Positions 35,617-46,142 of a stretch of 64,000 bases of DNA are shown here, in pieces (positions within the stretch are counted from its first letter, which is position 1; every line of letters starts with the position of its first letter). The DNA comes from Arthrobacter gandavensis (GTDB taxonomy: Bacteria > Actinomycetota > Actinomycetes > Actinomycetales > Micrococcaceae). The notes below the pieces were generated by a model, which did no database searches, had not been told where the DNA came from, and saw nothing but the letters and a program-made list of their open reading frames with translations. The stretch lies in contig NZ_JADKYW010000002.1 in the NCBI RefSeq assembly GCF_015355785.1, positions 124,001 through 188,000 of the forward strand, written 5' to 3'. A program made the translations under genes and the position numbers.

Positions 35617-36801
35617 TCAGCGCAGCGCCGATACCCCGGTGATTTCCCGCCCCGCGATCAGCGAGTTGATCTCATACGTCCCCTCGTACGTGTAGATCGC
35701 TTCGGCGTCAGCAAAGATCCTGGCCATCCGGTAGTCGGAGACAATGCCGTTGCCGCCCAGCAGGCTGCGTCCCAGCGAGACCGTTTCCCGCATCAGGGCA
35801 CTGGCGTAGGACTTCGCCAGCGCCGCCCGGGCCATGTCCCCGCGGGCTGTTCCGTCATCCGACACCGCGCCGTACCCGCCCTGTTCCAGGTCGCTGACCC
35901 GTGCCAGCATGCCGGTGGAAGCCACCGTGTTGCCCTGCATCCGCACCAGCTGCTGCTGCACCAGCTGGAAGGACGCCAGCGGACGCCCGAACTGCCTGCG
36001 CTCAACGGCGTAGGCGCGGGCGACGTCGAACGCGGCCAGCTGCTGCCCCACGGCCTGCCAGCCGACCATGATCCGCGAGCCGCGCAGCAGGTGTTTCGTG
36101 TCATCGAAGCTTTCGATCCCGGCGAGCCGGTCCGCCTCCGGAACGCGGACATCCGTCAGTTCAATGTCCGCGTTCTGCACGGTGCGCAGCGCGGTTTTGT
36201 TCTCGATCCGGGTGCGCCTGATCCCGGGCAGCGAAGCGTCCAGCAGGAAGCCCCTGACCTTGCCCGTTTCCGGTTCACGCGCCCAGAACAGCATCCAGTC
36301 GCAGAACGTGCCGTTGCCGATCCACCGTTTGGTTCCGTTCAGGATCCATTCGTTGCCCTCGCGCACTGCCGTGGCGGCCATTCCGCCGGCGACGTCGGAG
36401 CCGTGGTCCGGCTCGGTAAGGGCGAACGCGCCGGTGATCTTCAGCGACTGCGCATCGGCCAGGAGCCTGTCCTTCTGATCTTCCGACCCGAAAGCGTGCA
36501 ACCCTTCCACGAACAGGTCGTGGTGCACCATGAAGAAAGTGGCTATGGAGGTATCCGCCCGGGTCATCTCGGCAATGACAAGGCCGGCGAAAAGCGGGCT
36601 GTAACCGCGCTGCACGGGGGTGGACAGGCCAAGCGACGCCAGCCCGGGCAGCAGTTCCACCGGGAACCGGGCCTCCTCCCACCAGCCGCCGGCGTACGGA
36701 ATCACCTCGGCGGCCAGGAAGGACCGCAGTTCAGCGAGTTTGGCCTGTTCCTCGGGATTGAGCAGTTGTTCGAAAAGAAAAAAGTCGGCGTCGGGGAGCA
36801 T
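35617..36801 (-). CDS. Acyl-CoA dehydrogenase (glutaryl-CoA dehydrogenase-like)
   Basis: 394 aa. ACD signatures FALTEPDHGSDVAGGM, LNGTKRWIGNGTFCDWMLFWA and the C-terminal RSLLGGNGIVSDY plus YEGTYEINSLIAGREITG are present; the last segment contains the family's catalytic Glu region and resembles GCDH-type enzymes. FAD-dependent oxidation of an acyl-CoA is expected. ATG 36801 is preferred over GTG 36807 because AAGG lies 7 nt upstream. It begins just after the SDR stop at 36811, so the two form an operon. Confidence 0.9.
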   Translation of the reverse strand: MLPDADFFLFEQLLNPEEQAKLAELRSFLAAEVIPYAGGWWEEARFPVELLPGLASLGLSTPVQRGYSPLFAGLVIAEMTRADTSIATFFMVHHDLFVEGLHAFGSEDQKDRLLADAQSLKITGAFALTEPDHGSDVAGGMAATAVREGNEWILNGTKRWIGNGTFCDWMLFWAREPETGKVRGFLLDASLPGIRRTRIENKTALRTVQNADIELTDVRVPEADRLAGIESFDDTKHLLRGSRIMVGWQAVGQQLAAFDVARAYAVERRQFGRPLASFQLVQQQLVRMQGNTVASTGMLARVSDLEQGGYGAVSDDGTARGDMARAALAKSYASALMRETVSLGRSLLGGNGIVSDYRMARIFADAEAIYTYEGTYEINSLIAGREITGVSALR

Positions 36802-36810
36802 GGGCACGCC

Positions 36811-37587
36811 TTATTTCGGTCCCATCCGAATCGCTCCGTCAAGCCGGATGGTTTCCCCGTTGAGCATCGGATTCCCAATGATGTGGTCCACCAGCGAGGC
36901 ATATTCGTCCGGCCGGCCCAATCGGGACGGGTGTGGAATCTGCGCTGCCAGCGAGTCCTGGGCCTCCTGCGGCAGCCCGGCCACCATGGGCGTTTCGAAG
37001 ATGCCCGGGGCGATTGTCACCACGCGGATCAGGTGCCGAGCCAGTTCGCGTGCCAGCGGAAGGGTCATGGCAGCCACTGCGCCCTTCGAGGCCGAGTAGG
37101 CGGGCTGCCCGATCTGCCCGTCAAAGGCCGCCACCGAGGCGGTGTTGATGATGACGCCGCGCTCGGAAGTTCCGCCGTCGTCTGTCAGCGGCTCGGTTTC
37201 CGCCATGGCTGCCGCGGCGAGCCGGGTCACATTGAACGTGCCCACCAAGTTGACTTGGATGACCCGGTTGAAGTCCTCGAGCGGCAGGACACCGTTGCGC
37301 CCCAGGACCTTGCCCGGGGTGCCGATCCCGGCGCAGTTCACCGCCACCCGCAGCGGCGCAGCGGCCATGGCCGCTTCCACCGCCCCCTGCATCTGCTCCG
37401 GATCGGTCACGTCGCCCGGCACGAAATGGGCGTCGTCTCCGAGTTCAGCGGCGTAGGCAAGCCCGCCGGAGGACGGCAGGTCAACCAGCACCACTTCCGC
37501 CCCGGCGTCGATGAGCCGGCGGGCCGTAGCCCGTCCGAGCCCGGAAGCTGCTCCTGTGACAATGGCCGAAGCGCCGGAAAGCTGCAT
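36811..37587 (-). CDS. SDR-family 3-hydroxyacyl-CoA dehydrogenase (HSD10-like)
   Basis: 258 aa. NAD site [16 protein letters not shown], catalytic Ser in [10 protein letters not shown] and YSASKGA (Tyr/Lys). The overall pattern, including [10 protein letters not shown] and [10 protein letters not shown], matches type 10 17-beta-HSD/3-hydroxy-2-methylbutyryl-CoA dehydrogenases. It likely acts with the downstream acyl-CoA dehydrogenase in branched-chain or fatty acyl-CoA oxidation. A perfect AGGAGG precedes the ATG. Confidence 0.9.
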   Translation of the reverse strand: MQLSGASAIVTGAASGLGRATARRLIDAGAEVVLVDLPSSGGLAYAAELGDDAHFVPGDVTDPEQMQGAVEAAMAAAPLRVAVNCAGIGTPGKVLGRNGVLPLEDFNRVIQVNLVGTFNVTRLAAAAMAETEPLTDDGGTSERGVIINTASVAAFDGQIGQPAYSASKGAVAAMTLPLARELARHLIRVVTIAPGIFETPMVAGLPQEAQDSLAAQIPHPSRLGRPDEYASLVDHIIGNPMLNGETIRLDGAIRMGPK

Positions 37588-37746
37588 GTGGTTCCTCCTG
37601 GGTCAGGACTGTTGGGGTGCGCCTAGGGCGCATGCGGTCCCACGAGCCTACTGTGACTGGCAGCACACCGCACCACTGGGGCCGGGTTACCTGGGCCGGG
37701 CCGGACACCGTGACGCTGCGGGGCGGACAGGACTAGGGTGGGTCGC

Positions 37747-38865
37747 ATGCCCGCAGCACAGACCGTCCGCCACGCCGAACTGCGCTCCGACACCGCCGCC
37801 CATTCGGTGACAACCGCTTTCGGCGGTACGTTCCTGGGTTTGCCGGGCACGCACCTGGGCGCAGTGCGGGCGCCGCAGCCGCTGCCCCGCGGCATTGGGC
37901 CGTGGCATTACTGGTGGCAGGCACACTATGTGGATGTCCTCGTGGACACCGGCCTGCGCAGCCGGGCACCGGTAGCCGGGGCAGATCCGATAGTGCTGGC
38001 CGAACAGGTGGTCCGGACCATCCGGATCCGCAACGGCGGCAGGTTCACGAACTCCTACTTCGACGACATGGCGTGGCTTGCCCTGGCCGCCCTGCGCCTG
38101 GACACCCTGCCCGGGCCGCCGCGCGGCAGCAAGCCCCGCCACCAGGGCCTGCGGGAGTCGCTGGGACGGGCCCTGCGTTCGGGCCATACACCTGACCTTG
38201 GCGGCGGAGTCTGGTGGAACCGTGCCCGGAACTTCAAGAACACCCCCGCCACCGCCCCCGCGGCCCTGTATTTCGCGCGCACCGGAGAACGCGAGCGCGC
38301 ACAGAAGCTGGTGGACTGGCTGAACGCCGAGCTGCTCGACGCCAACACCGGACTCTATTACGACGGCGTGCGGCAGACCGCAGGCGGAACGGCGCTTGAA
38401 CGGGCGCACTTCACCTACAACCAGGGCCCGGCGCTGGGGGCACTGCTGGAGCTGGGCGGCGAGGCCAACCTGCAGCGGGCCGCCGCGCTGATCAATGCCA
38501 CGTCCCGCCATCTGGCGAACGACGGCGGCACCGGGCCCCTGCTGCGCACCCACGGCAGCGGCGACGGGGGGCTGTTCACCGGCATTCTGTGCCGCTACCT
38601 GGCCGAGGCAGCTGCAGCCCCGACCCTGGACTCCGGTTCGCGCCGGACGGCGGGGTTACTGGTCACCGAGGTGGCGGACAGGCTCTGGAAAGGCAAGGCG
38701 GTTCGGAACAACCTGGCAGTGTTCCCGTCCGACCCGCGCAGCACCGCAGACGAGCAGTATCCCCCCGGCTCCGGCGTCGAGCTTTCCACCCAGCTCCAGG
38801 CCTGGATGGTCCTGGAAGCCGCCCTGCGCGTCGCTCGGCTGGAGGCGGATCCGCAGGAAGGCTGA
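37747..38865 (+). CDS. Glycoside hydrolase family 76-like protein
   Basis: 372 aa. The catalytic Asp pair of GH76 is present in YFDDMAWLALAALR, followed by GGGVWWNRARNFKNTPATAPAAL and HFTYNQGPALGALLEL, all family features of alpha-1,6-mannanases. There is no signal peptide, so unlike secreted mannanases it appears cytoplasmic. ATG 37747 follows GGGTGGGT. It is divergent from the SDR gene and converges on the amidotransferase gene 9 bp away. Confidence 0.88.
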   Translation: MPAAQTVRHAELRSDTAAHSVTTAFGGTFLGLPGTHLGAVRAPQPLPRGIGPWHYWWQAHYVDVLVDTGLRSRAPVAGADPIVLAEQVVRTIRIRNGGRFTNSYFDDMAWLALAALRLDTLPGPPRGSKPRHQGLRESLGRALRSGHTPDLGGGVWWNRARNFKNTPATAPAALYFARTGERERAQKLVDWLNAELLDANTGLYYDGVRQTAGGTALERAHFTYNQGPALGALLELGGEANLQRAAALINATSRHLANDGGTGPLLRTHGSGDGGLFTGILCRYLAEAAAAPTLDSGSRRTAGLLVTEVADRLWKGKAVRNNLAVFPSDPRSTADEQYPPGSGVELSTQLQAWMVLEAALRVARLEADPQEG

Positions 38866-38874
38866 ACTGCGGTC

Positions 38875-39753
38875 TCAGGTACCGGCGGTTTTGAACGGAT
38901 GCTGCGAGGCCGCCTTGTGCGGACTCAGGTCCGCAAGGGTCAACAGATGCCGCGGATGCTGCGGAAGCGGAAAGGACCGCTCCGTGTTCAGGTGCCGGTC
39001 CACCCGGAGGATCTCGCCGGAATCCATCATCCGCCAGTTCGGATTCTCGTCCATCCGCTCGGTCGCGACGAGCACCGCGGGGGTCTTGTTCTGCTCCATC
39101 TCGTCGCTCTTCACACTGATCCGGGCCGAGTTCTTGCCTCGGTGCGGATCCTCCGCGCTTTCCTGCAGGACGTAGAGCGGGTGAGTGTCTGGATACCGCA
39201 CCGCCCACAGCTCCGCAGCCGTCGTGATGACGAGGTTGACGGCGTAGAGCCTCAGGTTCTCGGCAACCCAGGTGAGCGCCTCGCTGATGGCTTCCCCCAG
39301 GTCGCCGCCGTTCCGGCGGGCAATGCCCGTGATGAGGGCGAAGACCCGTTCGCTGTCAGTCTTGCCCTGGACAAGGTCCAGAACCTCCAGGGACCGCAGC
39401 CGGTCATCGAGGATGTGCAGGTCCTCCACCACCCCGTTGTGGGCCAGCATCCGGTCATCCTGCAGGAACGGATGCGTGTTCACCAAGGTATTTCCACCGG
39501 TACTGGCGTACCGGACATGGGCCACGAACGTTGTGCCTTCAAGCGTCCGGGCCGCCGATGCGTAGGCGCGGTCCTCATAAGCCGCCATGGGCGCCTTGTC
39601 CACCACGGGTTTGCGGCCGGGATCGAAGACGCCGATCCCGAAACCGTCCGCCATCCTGTGGCTCTGCTCGGCCAGGCTGTCCGGGGCCGTGAGCAGCCAG
39701 AACGTGGCACGGACCGGACCGGGGCCTGCGTGCATTCCAAAAAGCCGGCACAT
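38875..39753 (-). CDS. Class II glutamine amidotransferase (EgtC/YafJ-like)
   Basis: 292 aa. Cys2 in MCRLFGMHAG is the nucleophile of class II amidotransferases; HVRYASTGG, NTHPF and AHNGVVED are the glutamine-binding and oxyanion segments. The ATG at 39753 is chosen because it places Cys second and follows AGGAG. No synthetase domain is fused and no ergothioneine genes are adjacent, so the acceptor is unknown. It lies 8 bp behind the YdeI-like gene on the same strand. Confidence 0.9.
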   Translation of the reverse strand: MCRLFGMHAGPGPVRATFWLLTAPDSLAEQSHRMADGFGIGVFDPGRKPVVDKAPMAAYEDRAYASAARTLEGTTFVAHVRYASTGGNTLVNTHPFLQDDRMLAHNGVVEDLHILDDRLRSLEVLDLVQGKTDSERVFALITGIARRNGGDLGEAISEALTWVAENLRLYAVNLVITTAAELWAVRYPDTHPLYVLQESAEDPHRGKNSARISVKSDEMEQNKTPAVLVATERMDENPNWRMMDSGEILRVDRHLNTERSFPLPQHPRHLLTLADLSPHKAASQHPFKTAGT

Positions 39754-39761
39754 CTTCACTC

Positions 39762-40355
39762 CTACTCTGGGAACCGCTTCTGCGGATAGAAGGTCTCACG
39801 GCGGCTGAGCATGTCCACGAAGCGGGCGATGTTCCGCTCCCGGGCTGCCTCCGTCTTGAGCTGGCCCAGCCGGTAGGCCAGGGCGAAGCGGTTCTGTGAA
39901 CTGAGCACGTTGAACATCGCCTGGGCGCTCTCGTTCGCGGCAATCGCGTCCAGCAGGTCCTGCGGTACCTCGGCCGTGGCCGGACCGGCATATGCCGCGT
40001 CCCAGCGGCCGTCCGCCTTGGCCGACTCCACTGCGTCGCGGCCCGAAGGGTGCAGCCGGCCGGCGGCTTCCAGCCGGGCGATGTGCCCCACGTTGCGCAG
40101 CGACCAGGCGCTCCACGGGCCGCGCCGGGTGTAGCGCTGCAGGTAGGTTTCCTCGTCCCGCCGTGCGGCCTGGCCGTCAATCCAGCCGAAACAAAGAGCC
40201 TCGTCAAGCGCGGCCTGCCGGGTCAGCGCCGTCGTGCTTCCGCCTCGCTTGCCGATCACCAGCCAGACCCCGGCGGAACGCAGGTGATGCGCTTCCAGCC
40301 AAGCCCGCCAGGCCTCCGCATCCGGGAGCAGCAGCTCCGACAGCTCGGTCTCCAT
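39762..40355 (-). CDS. YdeI/OmpD-associated family protein
   Basis: 197 aa. The segment EALCFGWIDGQAARRDEETYLQRYTRRGPWSAWS is the family hallmark (bacteriocin-protection, YdeI/OmpD-associated), here cut short of quoting in full; the C-terminus has ARNIARFVDML-like ERNIARFVDM. The open frame extends upstream to 40550 but the domain starts at ATG 40355. Function is unsettled; members have been linked to antimicrobial-peptide resistance. Probably co-transcribed with the downstream amidotransferase. Confidence 0.87.
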   Translation of the reverse strand: METELSELLLPDAEAWRAWLEAHHLRSAGVWLVIGKRGGSTTALTRQAALDEALCFGWIDGQAARRDEETYLQRYTRRGPWSAWSLRNVGHIARLEAAGRLHPSGRDAVESAKADGRWDAAYAGPATAEVPQDLLDAIAANESAQAMFNVLSSQNRFALAYRLGQLKTEAARERNIARFVDMLSRRETFYPQKRFPE

Positions 40356-40470
40356 CGCCCAATCGTAGGCTTCCGCCGGTCGCCCTGATAGAGCCGGAAG
40401 CAGTTCAGCCCTTGGCCGAAGCGGAGCGTGCCGTATGACTCGGCGTCGGGCTTTGGGGTAGAACACTGCT

Positions 40471-41010
40471 ATGAACGTTCGCACCCCTGACCCGTATCCC
40501 GGCTGGCTTTCGGAGGAGGATCTGCATGAAGCGCGGCAGCGTCTTCCCATGGTCTATGTGGAAGCCGTTCCGGTGCGGTGCGACCCCCTTGGGTATGTCA
40601 CCGAGGTGGGCCTGCTGCTGCAGGCAACCCCTGAGGGCAAGATGGTGCGGACCTTCGTTTCCGGCCGGGTGATGTACCGCGAAACCATCCGCGCTGCCCT
40701 GCTGCGTCACCTCGAAAAGGACCTTGGGCCCATGGCCCTCCCGCAGCTGCCGCCCAGCCTGGCACCGTTCGCGGTGGCGGAATACTTCCCGTCGCCGTCG
40801 CAGACCGGCCTCACTGACGAGCGCCAGCACGCCGTCGCGCTGGCCTACCTGATTCCGGTGACGGGCGAATGCGATCCGCGGCAGGACGCACTGGAGCTGT
40901 CCTGGCTCACGCCCGAGGAAGCTCTCAGCCCTGCCATTTACTCCGAGTTCTCCGGCGGGCGAGGAGACCTGCTCCGCCAGGCGCTGGCGTCAGCGGGATG
41001 GGGCCGGTAG
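40471..41010 (+). CDS. DUF4916 protein (NUDIX-like)
   Basis: 179 aa. The pattern PVRCDPLGYVTEVGLLLQ, SGRVMYRETIRAALLRHLEKDLGP and WLTPEEAL resembles actinobacterial DUF4916, a divergent NUDIX group in which the canonical box residues are only partly kept. A hydrolase activity on nucleoside-diphosphate derivatives is therefore doubtful. There is no ribosome-binding site, and TAGAAC at 40459-40464 lies exactly where a -10 box would sit for a leaderless transcript starting at the ATG. Confidence 0.82.
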   Translation: MNVRTPDPYPGWLSEEDLHEARQRLPMVYVEAVPVRCDPLGYVTEVGLLLQATPEGKMVRTFVSGRVMYRETIRAALLRHLEKDLGPMALPQLPPSLAPFAVAEYFPSPSQTGLTDERQHAVALAYLIPVTGECDPRQDALELSWLTPEEALSPAIYSEFSGGRGDLLRQALASAGWGR

Positions 41011-41064
41011 GCGCTAACCTACGTTTATAAACTGGGGCGGAGCTTCGAGCGCTAAGGAAAAGCC

Positions 41065-41937
41065 ATGTCGATGAGTGTGCCGGATAGATATGCCTTCCGG
41101 GTCAATGCCGAACTGCTCGTACCGGGCCAGAAAGTGGTCCTGGAAGAGCGGACCCTGGCACCGCTGGCATCCGTGCGCATCGAAGAGGATGACCTGGGGA
41201 ATCCCGCCCTGGTCATCGCTGACCTGGAGGACGGGGAAACCCTGCGGATTGCCTATGGGTCCGCCGTGCGGGTGGCAGCACCGGCACCGGAGACGAACGC
41301 CGCTGAGGCTGTCCGCAGCATTCCCACCGAGGAAGAGACCTATGCTGCCGTCCTGGCCGCGGCAGACGCTGCACACCCGGATGACCGCGCGGTCAAGGAA
41401 CTCGTGACCCGGCTGAGCCGGGGCTTGAACGTCAAGGCCGGAAGCAACCTCCAGGACGTGCGAGACCTCGCCCACACGCTCTATGTGGACCTGGGGGACG
41501 CAGAAAACGCCCTGGCTGTCTGTTCCCTGATCACCGGACTGGGGTTCGACGGCAACTACGGCCGCTGGAACTGGATCCAGGGAGCGCTGGCACTGGCCGC
41601 GCAGATCACCCATGAATCCGGTGACCTGGAGGCCTCGGCAGCGTTTGCCGAGGCGGTTCGGGCCGGAGACAATGCCGAATCAGATCCGCTCAAGGCCAAG
41701 CTTTCCGCCGAGCTGCTGCAGCGCCAGCTGAACGAACCAAACCTGTATGACCGCGAGGTCCAGCGTGCTGCCGAGGCGGGAGATGAGCACAGCGAACGGG
41801 ACTGGCGGATCCTGCGCCTCAACACACTGTTCTACCTTCGCGCCCATGGCGGATCCCGCACCTATTCCGACGCCGAGCTCCAGCGCCGCATCCGCACCGA
41901 ACTCAGTGCCGTCCGCGGCCTGAACCTGGACCTCTAG
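41065..41937 (+). CDS. Hypothetical protein (TPR-like helical region)
   Basis: 290 aa, not securely recognised. Residues 1-85 look beta-rich (VNAELLVPGQKVVLEER, PALVIADLEDGETL); residues 95-290 are mostly helical with a repeat-like alternation (DLAHTLYVDLGDAENALAVCSLI, GALALAAQI, AASAAFAEAV-type helices). No signal peptide or membrane span. AAGGAA precedes the ATG, and TATAAA upstream could serve as a -10 box. Its TAG stop and the FUSC stop share the tetranucleotide CTAG. Confidence 0.75.
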   Translation: MSMSVPDRYAFRVNAELLVPGQKVVLEERTLAPLASVRIEEDDLGNPALVIADLEDGETLRIAYGSAVRVAAPAPETNAAEAVRSIPTEEETYAAVLAAADAAHPDDRAVKELVTRLSRGLNVKAGSNLQDVRDLAHTLYVDLGDAENALAVCSLITGLGFDGNYGRWNWIQGALALAAQITHESGDLEASAAFAEAVRAGDNAESDPLKAKLSAELLQRQLNEPNLYDREVQRAAEAGDEHSERDWRILRLNTLFYLRAHGGSRTYSDAELQRRIRTELSAVRGLNLDL

Positions 41938-42953
41938 GCCGGGATACGCGCACCCCGGGCACCGGCCCGGCTTGCCCGCAGCTGCAGGAGCAGCACCAGG
42001 GCCATGCCCACCAGCGCTCCGATGACCGTTTCAATTGCCCGGTCCTGGATCAGCGTGGTCGGGCTGCCGGCGTGGGAGAGCTCCGTGCTGAGCAGTGCCA
42101 GCGGCGTGATGACCACCTGCGCCAGCGCGTAGTTCCGGGCGATGAACAACTCGGCCCCGAACTGCAGCAGCGCGATGACCAGGACAAGCTGCCAGGGCTG
42201 CGGGCGGGCAAACAGGATCACCGCGGTGATTCCGAGCCCGCCGAAGGTTCCCAGCATGCGGCTGACCCCCCGCTGGATGCGGTGGCGGAAGGTGGCACCT
42301 GCCAGCGGAACCGTGGCGGCAACCATGGCCCAGTAGTTATGTCCGATTCCGAGCAGGGTGGCGACGCTGCCCGCCGCTGCGGCCGCAACGGCATACAGTC
42401 CGCCGTCAGCCCAGATCGCCTTCTGCTTTGCCGGGCTGAAGCGGGGCCGCAGCGGCTTGTTCCACGGTGTCCGGTATCTGGCGTGCAGCATTCCGGACAG
42501 TCCAAGAAGGACGGCGAACACAATGGCGGATCCGGCCGCCAACATGCCCTGCCACAGGGGAGGATGCGCTGGAACGGATGCGATGGCCGCGTAGGCGAAG
42601 ATGTGGAACAGGGATCCGGCCGGGCGGAGCCGCCAATACCCGGTGGCCACCGTTCCCAGCCCGGCGACGGCGGTGGTGCCCAGGACAACTCCCCATGCGT
42701 CCAGTCCAAGGCGTGAAGACAGTGCACCGGCCAGGATCACCGCGAACATCAGGGCTCCGGCGCGGGCCTGGTGCCCCAGACGCTGGCGGTGCGGTTCGTT
42801 GCGTCCGTAGATGCTGGTGAAGGCCCCGAAGGCGACGAAGATCGCCAGGTCGATCCTGCCAATGGCCAGCACTACGGCGAGCGGGACACCGATGCCGATG
42901 CCGCAGCGGATGGCCACGCGATGGTCGTTCTGGGCAGGGGCGAGGGCGAACAT
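41934..42953 (-). CDS. FUSC-family membrane protein (aromatic acid exporter-like)
   Basis: 339 aa with about ten hydrophobic segments in two similar halves, each containing FUSC hallmarks (GIGIGVPLAVVLAIGRIDLAIFVAFGAF; GHNYWAMVAATVPL, FRHRIQRGVSRMLGTFGG). Homologues export aromatic carboxylic acids or similar compounds. The frame opens after a TGA; a TTG at 42971 and ATG at 42953 are possible starts and neither has a ribosome-binding site. Head-to-head with tgt. Confidence 0.88.
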   Translation of the reverse strand: MFALAPAQNDHRVAIRCGIGIGVPLAVVLAIGRIDLAIFVAFGAFTSIYGRNEPHRQRLGHQARAGALMFAVILAGALSSRLGLDAWGVVLGTTAVAGLGTVATGYWRLRPAGSLFHIFAYAAIASVPAHPPLWQGMLAAGSAIVFAVLLGLSGMLHARYRTPWNKPLRPRFSPAKQKAIWADGGLYAVAAAAAGSVATLLGIGHNYWAMVAATVPLAGATFRHRIQRGVSRMLGTFGGLGITAVILFARPQPWQLVLVIALLQFGAELFIARNYALAQVVITPLALLSTELSHAGSPTTLIQDRAIETVIGALVGMALVLLLQLRASRAGARGARIPA

Positions 42954-43069
42954 TTCGCGCAGGTGGTTCAAGGGGAGTACGGAGGCCTTTCATGCGTTCA
43001 CGGTCGGCGGCAGCGCGTCACGGGCCGAAAATCCGCCGTTCTCACCTTACGCCCGGCGCGTTCAGCTGA

Positions 43070-44464
<1,395 letters not shown>

Positions 44465-44501
44465 GACCGGCGGGCCGGTGCCATCAGCCGGTCCGGCGCC
44501 G

Positions 44502-44522
44502 CCGGTCTGCGCGGCAGACCGG
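44502..44522. terminator. Hairpin between convergent tgt and queuosine transporter genes
   Basis: Perfect 9-bp arms CCGGTCTGC and GCAGACCGG around a GCG loop, 38 nt after the tgt stop and 12 nt before the end of the convergent gene. No T-run, so a weak or bidirectional terminator. Confidence 0.55.
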
Positions 44523-44533
44523 GCACTGCAGCT

Positions 44534-45274
44534 CTAGACAGCGCCGGCATCCACCCGGCCGTAGGAAGGCTCGCGCTTCTTGATCGCTTTGATCACCGCC
44601 GAGGTGACCGGAACGAACAGGAACTCGACCGCCGTCTTGTACACGAAACCGAAGATCACGTAATTCACGAACTGCCCGGCATCGGTGATCCCGATGACCG
44701 GTGCGGCAATGGCACAGAAGATCAGGGTGTCCGCGAATTCGCCGACTCCGGTTGAGGCCATCAGCCGGCCCACCAGTGCACGCTCCTTGAACCGCGCCTT
44801 CATCCGGGTCAGCACCATGGCGTTGAGCAGCTGCCCGGCCAGGAATCCAAGCAGCGACGCGGCGACGATCTGCCACACGGGGCCCAGTGCCGCTTCCAGC
44901 GCGGCCTGCCTCTCCACTCCGTACGCGTCGTCAAAGCCGGGCAGCGCGATGATCACCGCGAAGGACAGCACTGCGAACGCTGCCATGGCAAAGCCCATGT
45001 AGATGGCACGCCGGGCGGCCTTGAAGCCGTAGACCTCGCTGATGACGTCGCCCAGGATGTACGCCAGCGGGAAGAGGAAGAAACCGCCGTCGGTGATGAT
45101 GCTGAAGTCACCGAAGACCGGACCCAGCACCACGCCCTTGGACGCCCCGATGTTGGAAATGATGATCACCACACACATGAGGGTGAGGATCAGGTCGAAA
45201 TGCGAGCTGCCCCGGGAGGCGTAGCTGGGGGCCTGGCGTGCCTGGACGGCAGCGGCCGGGGTTGGTGAGGACAT
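44534..45274 (-). CDS. Queuosine precursor transporter (YhhQ/QPTR family)
   Basis: 246 aa with about six membrane spans. FDLILTLMCVVIIISNIGASK, FPLAYILGDVISEVYGFKAARRAI and GEFADTLIFCAIAA are the COG1738 signatures of YhhQ-type transporters that take up preQ0, preQ1 or queuine. ATG 45274 is used; the frame to 45331 is not domain-related. Convergent with tgt, which uses the same modified base, so the two form a functional pair. It is divergent from a TetR gene whose operator lies about 120 bp upstream. Confidence 0.92.
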   Translation of the reverse strand: MSSPTPAAAVQARQAPSYASRGSSHFDLILTLMCVVIIISNIGASKGVVLGPVFGDFSIITDGGFFLFPLAYILGDVISEVYGFKAARRAIYMGFAMAAFAVLSFAVIIALPGFDDAYGVERQAALEAALGPVWQIVAASLLGFLAGQLLNAMVLTRMKARFKERALVGRLMASTGVGEFADTLIFCAIAAPVIGITDAGQFVNYVIFGFVYKTAVEFLFVPVTSAVIKAIKKREPSYGRVDAGAV

Positions 45275-45395
45275 GGATTTCCCGTTTCGGTTTAGTGGTT
45301 CGCCTGGGCTCCCGCCCGGCTGTATTAGCACTTGCCCGCTGTCCCGGGCGGCCCGTGGAGGACCAGCGTCAATTCTGCCATGTTTTTGGCGGCGT

Positions 45396-45430
45396 CACGT
45401 TTTTGAACGTGTTCAAAAACGTGCTCTAAT
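45396..45430 (+). promoter_or_regulatory. Promoter and perfect TetR-type operator
   Basis: Arms CACGTTTTTGAAC (45396-45408) and GTTCAAAAACGTG (45411-45423) form a perfect 13-bp inverted repeat around a 2-bp spacer. A -35-like TTGAAC (45403-45408) lies in the left arm and a -10-like TCTAAT (45425-45430) follows after 16 bp, so repressor binding would cover the promoter. It lies 38 bp before the TetR ATG and points to autorepression, possibly with control of the divergent transporter. Confidence 0.85.
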
Positions 45431-45461
45431 GGCGCGGTAGACAACTTGGAACAGGGGACCG

Positions 45462-46142
45462 ATGGCCGCGGGGTCGAAGAGTGAAGCCACCCGGCGGAGG
45501 CTGGTTGAAGCCGCCACCAGCCAGTTCCGCACCCTCGGCTTTGACCGGACCACCATGCGCGGCATCGCCGCGGAGGCTGGCGTCTCCGTAGGCAACGCCT
45601 ACTACTACTTCTTCTCCAAGGATGCGATCGTTGCCGAGCTGTACCGGTCACTGCAAAACCAGCACCGCTCCGCCGCCCTGCCGCAGCTGCGGGAGGGCCA
45701 CAACCTGGGTGAACACCTGCGGGTAATCCTGCAGGCGAACCTTGACGTGCTGGCTCCGTACCATTCGCTGGGGCACCAGTTCCTGAAAACGGCTGCCCTG
45801 CCCGTGCCTCCGGGTACCCGGAAATCCTCGCTGCCGGCGGACGCCGAACAGGTGGGCCGCGGCAAGTCGATTGCGGTCTACCGACAGGCTGTGCAGGCTG
45901 CCCGGCCGCAGCCGCCGCTGGCTGTGCGCGATGACCTGCCTGAGCTGCTTTGGCTGCTCCAGATGGGCGTAACCATGTTCTGGGTCTACGATTCCTCGCC
46001 CGGCCAGGCCCGTTCCCGCCGTCTGGTCACGAATACCGCTCCCCTCGTGGCCAAGCTCGTCATCCTCTCGCGCCTACCCGTTGTGCGCAATATCGTGGAG
46101 GATGTGGTGAAGCTGCTGCGAGGAGCGCGATCCCATGACTGA
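45462..46142 (+). CDS. TetR-family transcriptional regulator
   Basis: 226 aa. Residues 1-55 hold the TetR HTH (TRRRLVEAATSQFRTLGF, TTMRGIAAEAGVSVGNAYYYFFSKD); the rest is a helical ligand domain resembling TetR_C regulators of fatty-acid or membrane genes. AGGGGA precedes the ATG. A perfect 28-bp operator overlaps its promoter, so it is likely autoregulated. The stop overlaps the start of the following membrane protein by 8 nt. Confidence 0.93.
   Translation: MAAGSKSEATRRRLVEAATSQFRTLGFDRTTMRGIAAEAGVSVGNAYYYFFSKDAIVAELYRSLQNQHRSAALPQLREGHNLGEHLRVILQANLDVLAPYHSLGHQFLKTAALPVPPGTRKSSLPADAEQVGRGKSIAVYRQAVQAARPQPPLAVRDDLPELLWLLQMGVTMFWVYDSSPGQARSRRLVTNTAPLVAKLVILSRLPVVRNIVEDVVKLLRGARSHD

Noticed and set aside
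45275-45395. preQ1 riboswitch before the queuosine-precursor transporter
   Set aside because: The leader was read for the short H-type pseudoknot pattern and no convincing match was found.
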